A stretch of DNA of 40,168 bases. Origin: Myxococcales bacterium. Its GTDB lineage: Bacteria; Myxococcota_A; UBA9042. Below the pieces are notes generated by a model. That model saw only the letters and a program-made list of their open reading frames with translations. It was not told the origin of the DNA and searched no databases. Positions 33,894-40,168 of the stretch are shown here, piece by piece. Position 1 is the first letter of the stretch. Each line of letters opens with the position of its first letter. Both the position numbers and the translations under genes were made by a program. The DNA lies in the NCBI GenBank assembly GCA_023954815.1, contig JAGSHB010000034.1:1-40168 (forward strand), in the 5' to 3' direction.

Positions 33894-34634
33894 ATGACTC
33901 GACCCAACGCACCAATTCAGCCACTTCTTTCTATGTCGCACTCAGGCTCCGCAGGGACAGCGAGCCGTCGATTTCCTCTTTGGATCTTGCTGACAGCCAT
34001 CGCGGGTGCGTGTGCAACCACAGACCCACGCGCCCATGTTTCACCCAAACTGGAAACCCCGGACTACCGAGTGCAGATGCACGATGGGCCGCTTGAGATC
34101 CGACGCTACGCGCCACGGGTTGTCGCTACCGTCAAAACTGTTGGAGATCGGGATGCGGCCAGCAGAGCCGGCTTCAAGCGGCTCGCGAGGTACATCTTTG
34201 GTGGCAATGACCAGGGGAACAAGGTGGCAATGACGGCCCCGGTATCGGCCACGCCCAGCGGAGATATCGCTGGTGACGATCCCGGTTTTGCGGACCGAAT
34301 GGGCGCCACAGACAGCTGGCAGGTGATGTTCACGATGCCATCGGCATGGACCCTAAATACACTGCCGGTGCCACTTGATGAAGGCGTTCAACTCATGCGG
34401 CGCCCTGGCGCCTGCTACGCCGCTCACGTGTTTACGGGTCTTACGACCGATCAGACCGTCAGAGAACGTACACAGCAGTTGGTGACGTGGTTGGAGCGTC
34501 GCGATCTGCAGCCCTCAGGCGAGCCGACCTTGGCCCGGTACAATACGCCGTGGACACTTCCGTGGAGACGGCGTAATGAGATTCTCATTCCGTTGACCCA
34601 TGCCACATGCAGCAACCAGTCGAGGTCGCGATGA
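33894..34634 (+). CDS. SOUL-family haem-binding lipoprotein
   Basis: A 246-residue protein. The N-terminus has a signal peptide ending in the lipobox LTAIAGAC, so the protein is probably a lipoprotein. The rest is a SOUL domain: YRVQMHDGPLEIRRYAPRVVA at the start, AFKRLARYIFGGN-like SRAGFKRLARYIFGGN, the KVAMTAPVSA block, VMFTMPSAWTLNTLPVP, and a final YNTPWTLPWRRRNEILIPL. SOUL proteins bind haem or related tetrapyrroles, and homologues occur from plants to bacteria; the physiological role in bacteria is unclear. The ATG at 33894 follows GGAG, while a longer in-frame start at 33816 adds a Lys/Arg-rich extension that would spoil the signal. The stop overlaps the next ATG by four bases. Confidence 0.9.
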   Translation: MTRPNAPIQPLLSMSHSGSAGTASRRFPLWILLTAIAGACATTDPRAHVSPKLETPDYRVQMHDGPLEIRRYAPRVVATVKTVGDRDAASRAGFKRLARYIFGGNDQGNKVAMTAPVSATPSGDIAGDDPGFADRMGATDSWQVMFTMPSAWTLNTLPVPLDEGVQLMRRPGACYAAHVFTGLTTDQTVRERTQQLVTWLERRDLQPSGEPTLARYNTPWTLPWRRRNEILIPLTHATCSNQSRSR

Positions 34635-35605
34635 GCCGGACGCCACCATTGCGCGTGCTACTTACAGGTGCCACAGGCTTCGTCGGGGCTGCGCTAGCGC
34701 CAGCCCTGGTAGCCCGCGGGTTCGACGTGATTCAAGCTTCGCGTCGCCCCGAACGAGCTGCCCAAACCCACGGCGGTGGAAAGTGGATCGCCTACGACGC
34801 GAATGTGAAACGAAGCGTCGAAGCAGCCGTTCGCGACATCGACGTAGTGGTCTACCTGGTTCACGCCATGTCGGATGGAAAGGGCTATGCCGAGCGCGAA
34901 CACGACTCCGCTTTTCTGCTTCGGGAGGCGTGCGCGGCCGCTGGTGTGAAGCGCATCTTGTACCTAGGAGGTGTGGAACCCCGCGCGCATCCGTCCCGCC
35001 ACCTCGCATCAAGACTCGCGACAGGCCGTGTCTTACGGGAGGGCCGGGTACCAACCTGGGAGTTGCGCGCAGGAATGATCGTTGGGGACGGCTCGCAAAG
35101 CTGGCAAATCTGTCGTGATCTCGCCATGCGACTGCCCTTGATGGTGCTGCCGGCTTGGTTGCAGAGTCGTTCTCGACCAGTGGCCATTGAAGACGTCGTA
35201 CGGGCGCTGAGTTTGGCGGTTGACTTGCCAGATCAGGGTCCCCAGTTGTTTGACCTGGGCGGTCCGGACGTCATGAGTGCGGCGAACATACTGTTCGCCA
35301 TCGCAAGGCTGCATGGCATGCGTCCCATCACGGTCCCAGTACCGCTCTTGACGCCTCGTCTGTCCAGCCATTGGTTGCGAATCGTGAGCGGCGCCGACAT
35401 TGCGGTTGCCCGAGAGTTGGTCGACGGCTTGCGCCATGATTTGCTGCCAACACAGCCCAGTTTCTTTGACCATGTCGGTCACACGCCGCGGGGCTTTGAA
35501 GAAGCAGCAAGTGATGCTCTGGCGGCGTATCGGCCAGACCGTAGGACAGCTGCAATCGAAGGGGTTGTGCGATGGCTCGCGCGAAACGCACCCGCGACCA
35601 CGTGA
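34631..35605 (+). CDS. NAD(P)-binding protein (YbjT/NmrA-like atypical SDR)
   Basis: A 324-residue protein with an N-terminal Rossmann motif TGATGFVG (12-19) and the atypical-SDR pattern of the YbjT/NmrA group: VVYLVHAMSDG, then AAGVKRILYLGGVEP in place of the catalytic Ser-Tyr-Lys region, then VPTWELRAGMIVGDGSQSW and RPVAIEDVVRALSLAV. The usual Tyr-x-x-x-Lys is absent, so it may act as an NAD(P)-dependent redox sensor or on an unusual substrate. The ATG at 34631 has GAGG upstream and overlaps the SOUL stop by four bases; an in-frame ATG at 34607 lies inside the SOUL gene. It is co-translated with a haem protein, which suggests a shared redox or tetrapyrrole function by context only. Confidence 0.88.
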   Translation: MSRTPPLRVLLTGATGFVGAALAPALVARGFDVIQASRRPERAAQTHGGGKWIAYDANVKRSVEAAVRDIDVVVYLVHAMSDGKGYAEREHDSAFLLREACAAAGVKRILYLGGVEPRAHPSRHLASRLATGRVLREGRVPTWELRAGMIVGDGSQSWQICRDLAMRLPLMVLPAWLQSRSRPVAIEDVVRALSLAVDLPDQGPQLFDLGGPDVMSAANILFAIARLHGMRPITVPVPLLTPRLSSHWLRIVSGADIAVARELVDGLRHDLLPTQPSFFDHVGHTPRGFEEAASDALAAYRPDRRTAAIEGVVRWLARNAPATT

Positions 35606-36039
35606 CGCGTGCGACACGAGCGAGTGCGCCACAGCGTCACGTCGTTGACGGCCTCGGTCCACTGCGTGGCTGGCGGCTTGCAAGTGTCAGTCGGGACTAC
35701 TTTGACTGGATCGACCAATGCGTACCGTGGGTTGGTGTGCAGTGGCATGGGAGCAAAGTCACCCTGGAGTTGTTTGGTCTGCCGGCGATTCGACTGGGGA
35801 CAGAGCGACGGGATGGCAATCATCTCTGTCGCAGCATCGAAGGCGGCTGGCTAGCCATCGAAGGCGGAGAGCTCGCGTTTGCGGTCGATGGTGATGAAGT
35901 GATGATGATACTGCGAGGTTTCCAGCCGCGCTTGCCGCAGTGGCTGTACCGCTTCACTCAAAAACCGATACACCACTTGGTCGCCGCCCGTTATGCCAGC
36001 GCACGTGCCCGCCGCGAAGAACTCGTCACCGACCACTGA
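35572..36039 (+). CDS. Hypothetical protein, third gene of the SOUL operon
   Basis: A 155-residue protein of unrecognised family. The first 25 residues are basic and low in complexity. The rest is a compact alpha/beta region (GWRLASVSRDYFDWIDQC, then GVQWHGSKVTLELFGLPAIRLG) ending in EGGELAFAVDGDEVMMIL and a C-terminal helix LPQWLYRFTQKPIHHLVAARY. Pro-Tyr-like aromatic spacing recalls ligand-binding domains often placed downstream of YbjT-type proteins, but this is not proof. The start is uncertain: the ATG at 35572 overlaps the previous gene by 34 bases, whereas a GTG at 35602 gives the four-base GTGA overlap seen elsewhere here. There is no signal peptide. Confidence 0.6.
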   Translation: MARAKRTRDHVTRATRASAPQRHVVDGLGPLRGWRLASVSRDYFDWIDQCVPWVGVQWHGSKVTLELFGLPAIRLGTERRDGNHLCRSIEGGWLAIEGGELAFAVDGDEVMMILRGFQPRLPQWLYRFTQKPIHHLVAARYASARARREELVTDH

Positions 36040-36566
36040 CGGGCTCAACAGCGTGTGCCCCGCTACAGGCGTGCCGTTGCGATCCGCGATGATCACGCCG
36101 CAGCAGGTCCGGGTGCGAAGTGCTAGCCGTGCGTCGTGTGGGTAGAAACAGTGAAGCGGAGGGGCCGGCTGAGGCGATAACGAGCCGATGAACCGGGCGC
36201 AAGACGTATTCAACCTCCGTTAGCACCTCGTACCGCACGCGGCCTTGATGTAAGGCCGAGCTTATTCTGAGATCTGGATGCGCCCAGCCTCGCCATGTGA
36301 CTCCTTTCGGGTGGCCACCGCATCGTCGGAGGTCGAGGAAGATCGCCGAGATGGACAGTTGCGTCCTGGCGCCGAAAGTGTCTTGGTTTGTTGGCTGAAC
36401 AGCGCAAATCTTGCCGCAAGAGGGAGTCAAATTTCGGACATTTCTACTTTGGTATTAAACCCTTCAATGTTCGATAATGAGTCTCATCGAAACTCGATGT
36501 TTTTGGCTACGAAGCGGGCTCCTGCGGGCACTTGCTCCTTACCCCCCAAATGTTCATGGGACTACG
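36040..36566. other. Non-coding gap with dispersed repeat
   Basis: A convergent intergenic region, AT-richer than its surroundings near 36400-36550. It holds dispersed-repeat copy 3 and no supported gene. Confidence 0.5.
36354..36495 (-). repeat. Dispersed intergenic repeat, copy 3
   Basis: The segment shares with copy 4 the blocks AGTTGCGTCCTG, CTTGCCGCA, GGAGTCA..TTT.GGA and TCAATGT.CGATA in the same order and spacing. Its reverse complement shares TTGCGCTG.TCA.CCAACAAA.CAAG with copy 1. Confidence 0.65.
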
Positions 36567-37583
36567 CTACGGCTGTTTGCCGCATGCACCTTCGCACGCG
36601 ACCATTGTCTTGAAGATCTTGTCGCAATCTGTGCCGCAGCTGCAGCCAGAGATATGGACACACTTTGTGCCATTCCAACCGACGCCGAGCACCATGTCGC
36701 AGGCGCCGTAGCCGGTGGGATCGAGCTGATGGCACTTCGTCGCGCCTTTGCAGGCGCCCGGGCTGTCGGGCACAAAGCAGCTCTGGCCGCAGGCGCAGAC
36801 CACAGCACCAGCACACGACTGGCCAGAGGCGCACTCACCGGCCGTCCAACATTCCCCGGTCTTGAGGGAGGCGGTGTCCTTGCAGATGTCCGTCGCGCAC
36901 ACGCCTGTGGAGCCACAGCTGCCGGCCTTGGTGCAGCAGCCCGGCTTGAACGGGCCAGCGTCCGCCGACGCGTCACTGCCTGCGGTATCGCTGGACGCTA
37001 TGTCAGTCGCCGCGCCAGTGTCCGTCGCGCCAGTGTCCGTCGCGCCAGTGTCCGTCGCGCCAGTGTCCGTCGCGCCAGAATCCTGGGTCGCCGCGTCCGT
37101 ACCTGTCGCGTCGGCGGAGCCCGCATCGGCGGAGCCTGTCGAGAGTGGTACGTCGACGGTGCCCTGCTTACAGATCGGCTCGCAATTCGGGCCATTGGGG
37201 CGTGATGTGACGTAGACCGGCTTCACTACATGACCGGTGGTGCCGCCAACGTCAGTGACGAGGTCGATTGTAAACTCAGCTTGGTCGGTCATCACCACCA
37301 GTCCGTCTGCGGTGCAACTCACGATAAAGGTGGGCGCCTTCGCCGAGCAATTGAACGCAAACGTACCCTCTTGCAAGGTGATGCTGCCGCTCACGGCCGT
37401 TTGGAGGGCACCTGAGGGGGCGACCGGGCGTAGCAGCACCTGGTTGGCACAGCCGATCTCTGTGCACGCCGCGTTGTTAGTGACACCACATCCCGCGAGC
37501 GCGGCGACACTCAGCAAGGACATGAGCCACAAGGACACTTGGGAATGGCCCCCGAATCGGGATGGCGATGACAGCTGCTTCAT
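36567..37583 (-). CDS. Cys-rich lipoprotein with TDTGA repeat linker
   Basis: A 338-residue lipoprotein with lipobox LAALAGC-like VAALAGC (Cys32). The N-terminal domain (about 33-165) is beta-rich with three Cys pairs. Next comes a low-complexity linker of Asp, Thr, Gly and Ala (about 170-215), including four tandem ATDTG units encoded by 15-bp DNA repeats. The C-terminal domain (about 216-338) has some two dozen cysteines in EGF/trypsin-inhibitor-like spacing (CGSTGVCATDIC, CACGQSCFVPDSPGAC and CSCGTDCDKIF). This build of lipid anchor, flexible linker and disulfide-rich head is frequent among Myxococcota surface lipoproteins. Binding or adhesion outside the cell is possible; no enzyme motif was seen. 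The gene is monocistronic with no close neighbour on its strand. Confidence 0.85.
   Translation of the reverse strand: MKQLSSPSRFGGHSQVSLWLMSLLSVAALAGCGVTNNAACTEIGCANQVLLRPVAPSGALQTAVSGSITLQEGTFAFNCSAKAPTFIVSCTADGLVVMTDQAEFTIDLVTDVGGTTGHVVKPVYVTSRPNGPNCEPICKQGTVDVPLSTGSADAGSADATGTDAATQDSGATDTGATDTGATDTGATDTGAATDIASSDTAGSDASADAGPFKPGCCTKAGSCGSTGVCATDICKDTASLKTGECWTAGECASGQSCAGAVVCACGQSCFVPDSPGACKGATKCHQLDPTGYGACDMVLGVGWNGTKCVHISGCSCGTDCDKIFKTMVACEGACGKQP
37011..37078 (-). repeat. 15-bp tandem repeat in linker
   Basis: Four perfect copies of CGCGCCAGTGTCCGT (37011-37070) plus eight bases of a fifth encode the repeating ATDTG pentapeptide of the lipoprotein linker. The unit is a multiple of three, so changes in copy number keep the frame. 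Confidence 0.92.
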
Positions 37584-38362
37584 GACGTCTCCTTTGCTGT
37601 GGCGTTGCGCTTGATTCGGCAGCGCGGCGACTGTGGTCTGTTAGTCAAGAGTGCAACGCGCGTGCCAGCACCTGCGAAGAACTGTGTGCGTGACGGACAG
37701 AACAAAGACTCGATGGTTCACATGCACAAAATAGGGTTGGCGACGCAACTTTCAGACAATTTGAACGCCGCAATCGAGGGCGTCAGTCGCTGTATTTTTC
37801 AACATAGTCGTTGAAAATTACTACAGCATCCGAATCGATGGCTTCCAAGCGATTTTTGCTTGGCCAGATAGCCAGACTCCAATGCACATTGTGACGAGGC
37901 AACGAGCGACGGTCAGTTGCGTCCTGAGGCCGGAAATACCGTTGATGGTCAGCTGATCGGCGCGTGGCTTGCCGCATTGAGGAGTCATTTTGGATGTGCA
38001 CAGCCCCTCAATGTCCGATAGACGGTCCCGTAAAAACTCGACCGCCGGGCTCGGAAGTCGCTTGCATGGGCCCGTGCTCGTATTCCCGACGACTATGTCA
38101 ACAAGGCCGGGTGACTCCGGGGGGAGCGTGGCCTCGAACTTCTCATTTTCCAGCATCGCAGACCTAGCCGTGGCTCGAACTGCTGGCGCTTGGCATGCGC
38201 ACGACGCCGCGACGTTCTTGTCGGCGCACGGGTGGACCCGCGTGCGCCGCTTGACCTCCTACCTTCGCCGCGCGACCTGCGGTCAAGCGCGGCACGCTGG
38301 TCGACGGCGGACACGCCAGCCGGTGAGCGAGCGTCACTCGGCGTCGGACGTTGCATGGCCAG
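37584..38362. other. Non-coding gap with dispersed repeat
   Basis: No gene is supported. It holds repeat copy 4 (37910-38040), part of a minus frame (LRDRLSDIEG, then MTPQCGKPRADQL) that looks like a decayed coding sequence. Confidence 0.5.
37910..38040 (-). repeat. Dispersed intergenic repeat, copy 4
   Basis: This copy is the least interrupted. In the minus frame it reads FLRDRLSDIEGLCTSKMTPQ, then CGKPRADQLTINGISGLRTQ and LTVARCLV without a stop. Shared blocks tie it to copies 1-3. It may be closest to the ancestral coding form. Confidence 0.65.
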
Positions 38363-39946
38363 CTAGAGCGCGCTTACCGGGACGCCCAGCAGGTGCTCGG
38401 CGTAGCGGTCGACGAGTGAGACGTCCAGCGCCTGACCTAGCGCAGCCACGACCCGGTCCGGGCGCACGACGACGATGTTGGCGTCGCCGAAAGGTGGCGG
38501 AATCTTCCCACCGCGCCGTGCCTGAGCCCCTCGCCATACTTGCGCTTCGACGCCTCGACCCCGCAGCTCAGCGAGGGCCGACGTGAGCTCCGCAGCGTGC
38601 TCGGCAGAACTGTCTCGGGGGATCAGCAGCACTGTGTGGCGGCGCGCTGACAACTGTAGATGCAGCGAGCCGTCGACGCTCGCGAGGTCCGGCATTCGGG
38701 CGCCCACGGTCAGCTTCGACCGTGCCTCTGTCAGTCCCAGCGGGGTATCCGTGTAGGTGACGTCGAGCATACCCACGCCGCGCCCGAGCTGGTTCTGTAC
38801 GCGCTTTAGCTGGAGCGCTCGCTGCGCCACCAGGCTCCGCACCTTACCCAGCAACCCCTCGTGCAGGGTCACCAGCCGCGTCGCGCGGGTCGTGTTGCGC
38901 ACCATGGACGCCGCGACCTTGCGGCGCTCTCCATCGTAGCTGTCGAGCAGCATCGGGGCGGCAGTCGGTACCCGCTTGGCCAGCGCGAGCCGCCACAGGA
39001 GCGCGAATGAGTCTTGCACCCCCGTGTTCAGCCCCTGGCCTCCAACTGGACTGTGCAGGTGAGCCGCGTCCCCGGCGATGAACACGCGTCCGGCGCGATA
39101 GCGGCGAGCCACCCCCTGCTTGAGCGTGAACTGCGAGGTCCAGGACAGGTCCTGTGTGCCAAAATCGAAGCCTAGTCGCGACCGAATCAACGCCTCGACG
39201 AACGGGATGTCGATGTCGATCCGCTCTCCGGCGACCGCGTCGGGCACATGGGCAATGACCCGCCACCGACCGGGTTCTGGCATGGGCACGAAGAAGAGCG
39301 CACCCTCGTCTGACATGCACGATGTGCCGTGATTCTCAGGGATCGGAGCCTCGCCGAGAGCGTCTGCGATGACAAAGGTCTGGTTGGTCTCCTGCCGGTC
39401 GAATGGGATCTCCACCGCTTGGCGTACCGGGCTGCGTCCGCCGTCGCAACCAACGAGCCAGCGGGCCGTGTACGTGCGCTGGTCGCCGTCGCAAAGATCG
39501 ATGTGCACCGCGACATGGTCGTCGTGGGTGGTCAGCCCGGCGAACCCGCAGCCCCAGGCGACTTCGGTACCCTGGGCGTTCAGGTGTTCCTCAAGGCAGC
39601 GCTCGGTCTCGTACTGAGGCAACGAGAGCCAGTAGCCGTAGCGCGTGTCGCCCCAGTCCAGGTTCATCAGGTCGACCGGCAACGCAGCGGCGCCCGTGCC
39701 AGGGATGACCCGCAGCGTTTCGAAGTGGACGCCAGCGGCAATGATCTGCTCTGCGACGCCCATGGCTTCGAAGGCTTCCAGGGTCCTGGCGTGCACGACG
39801 AGGGCCTTGGATACCGTGCTGCGGTTTGGTTTGCGGTCGAAGATGCGCACGGAGAGGCCGTGCCGTCGGGCCTCGTTGGCAGCGGCGAGTCCTGTTGGTC
39901 CGGCGCCCACGATGATGACGTCGGAGTGGGTGGTGTTGGCGAGCAT
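38363..39946 (-). CDS. FAD-dependent aromatic-type monooxygenase
   Basis: A 527-residue class A flavoprotein hydroxylase. It has the N-terminal FAD motif GAGPTG (14-19) with Asp/Arg FDRKPNRS at the end of the second strand, the DG motif CDGGRSPVRQA (about 168-178), and the GD motif FIAGDAAHLHSPVGGQGLNTGVQD (about 288-311). The C-terminal thioredoxin-like domain is degenerate. The layout matches PheA/TfdB/MhpA-type phenol and polyketide hydroxylases, which use NAD(P)H and O2 through C4a-hydroperoxyflavin. The substrate is unknown. AGGA lies about eight bases before the ATG at 39946. A cupin gene ends 55 bases upstream on the same strand, so the two are probably co-transcribed; aromatic-ring cupins and hydroxylases often work together, but that link is inference. 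Confidence 0.92.
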   Translation of the reverse strand: MLANTTHSDVIIVGAGPTGLAAANEARRHGLSVRIFDRKPNRSTVSKALVVHARTLEAFEAMGVAEQIIAAGVHFETLRVIPGTGAAALPVDLMNLDWGDTRYGYWLSLPQYETERCLEEHLNAQGTEVAWGCGFAGLTTHDDHVAVHIDLCDGDQRTYTARWLVGCDGGRSPVRQAVEIPFDRQETNQTFVIADALGEAPIPENHGTSCMSDEGALFFVPMPEPGRWRVIAHVPDAVAGERIDIDIPFVEALIRSRLGFDFGTQDLSWTSQFTLKQGVARRYRAGRVFIAGDAAHLHSPVGGQGLNTGVQDSFALLWRLALAKRVPTAAPMLLDSYDGERRKVAASMVRNTTRATRLVTLHEGLLGKVRSLVAQRALQLKRVQNQLGRGVGMLDVTYTDTPLGLTEARSKLTVGARMPDLASVDGSLHLQLSARRHTVLLIPRDSSAEHAAELTSALAELRGRGVEAQVWRGAQARRGGKIPPPFGDANIVVVRPDRVVAALGQALDVSLVDRYAEHLLGVPVSAL

Positions 39947-40001
39947 GGGAGGGTCCTGTGTCTGGGTTGCGTAGCGCCGGGCGGACTACTGAGCCGCCGA
40001 T

Positions 40002-40168
40002 TCAGCGGGTGGTCTTGAGGTGGTGCACGAGGACCACGAGAGGCGTCTCCCCGGTATTGAACACGGCGTGTGGGATCTGTTTCGGCAGGAAGATGGCGCC
40101 GTGTTGCGGCAGGTCGTGGCGCGTCTGCCCAATAGTCACGCTGCCTGCGCCTGACATAGCGGCCACGG
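40002..40168 (-). CDS. Cupin-domain protein, 5' part beyond window
   Basis: The last 55 codons of a minus-strand gene whose start lies beyond base 40168. The sequence GSVTIGQTRHDLPQHGAIFL, then PKQIPHAVFNTGETPLVVLV, is the second half of a single-domain cupin: a G-rich turn, strand, IP..PH metal-ligand His, and N.G..PL strand. Cupins bind a metal and act as isomerases, dioxygenases or sugar-binding sensors. It ends 55 bases upstream of the FAD monooxygenase on the same strand and is probably its operon partner. Confidence 0.78.
   Translation of the reverse strand, partial: VAAMSGAGSVTIGQTRHDLPQHGAIFLPKQIPHAVFNTGETPLVVLVHHLKTTR

Overview
The window looks like a chromosomal segment of a high-GC Gram-negative bacterium, most probably a member of the Myxococcota (the former Deltaproteobacteria). 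The evidence is a lipoprotein/DUF1592/DUF1552 operon, a DUF2330 relic, lipoproteins with threonine/aspartate-rich linkers and Cys-rich tails, four-base start/stop overlaps in nearly every operon, and long non-coding gaps full of decayed genes. No rRNA, tRNA, CRISPR array, prophage or replication origin was seen.

Layout. 1-681 (-): start of a secreted or membrane protein that runs off the window. 682-2134: mostly decayed DNA with a dispersed repeat and a DUF2330 pseudogene. 2135-5866 (+): a tightly coupled four-gene oxidative cassette (ferritin-like di-iron protein, NAD-dependent dehydrogenase, cytochrome P450, SRPBCC protein). 6061-8406 (-): a large polytopic membrane protein. 8690-9601 (+): an alpha/beta hydrolase. 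9979-10800 (-): an anchored periplasmic protein. 11901-12323 (+): a short BLUF photoreceptor. 12598-13095 (-): an insertion-sequence relic. 13213-14919 (-): a second polytopic protein whose C-terminus resembles that of the first. 15607-19566 (+): an unusual trio made of an NQR2/RnfD-like membrane protein, a periplasmic/membrane protein and an HTTM-like membrane protein. 19790-20680 (-): a broken IS110 transposase. 20995-21711 (-): a paralogue of the middle protein of the trio. 22510-23604 (-): an AlkB-type alkane monooxygenase with a recognisable promoter and palindromic operator. 24243-28281 (+): lipoprotein, DUF1592 and DUF1552, followed directly by a nonsense-mutated sterol-desaturase-like gene and an opposing methyltransferase fragment. 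29039-29995 (+): a second dehydrogenase. 30222-33348 (-): a membrane-fusion protein, permease and ATPase export operon. 33894-36039 (+): SOUL protein, NAD(P)-binding protein and a small hypothetical protein. 36567-37583 (-): a Cys-rich lipoprotein. 38363-40168 (-): an FAD monooxygenase preceded by a cupin that is cut by the window edge.

The most unusual content is a small extracytoplasmic domain that recurs in different membrane contexts. It is clear in the proteins at 17204-18211 and 20995-21711 and plausible in those at 1-681, 6061-8406 and the tail of 18208-19566. It sits next to an RnfD-like protein in which no covalent-FMN motif is visible. A second theme is dispersed oxidative chemistry (P450, di-iron protein, AlkB, FAD monooxygenase). 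A third is genome decay: two IS relics, at least three pseudogenes and a diverged intergenic repeat in four places.
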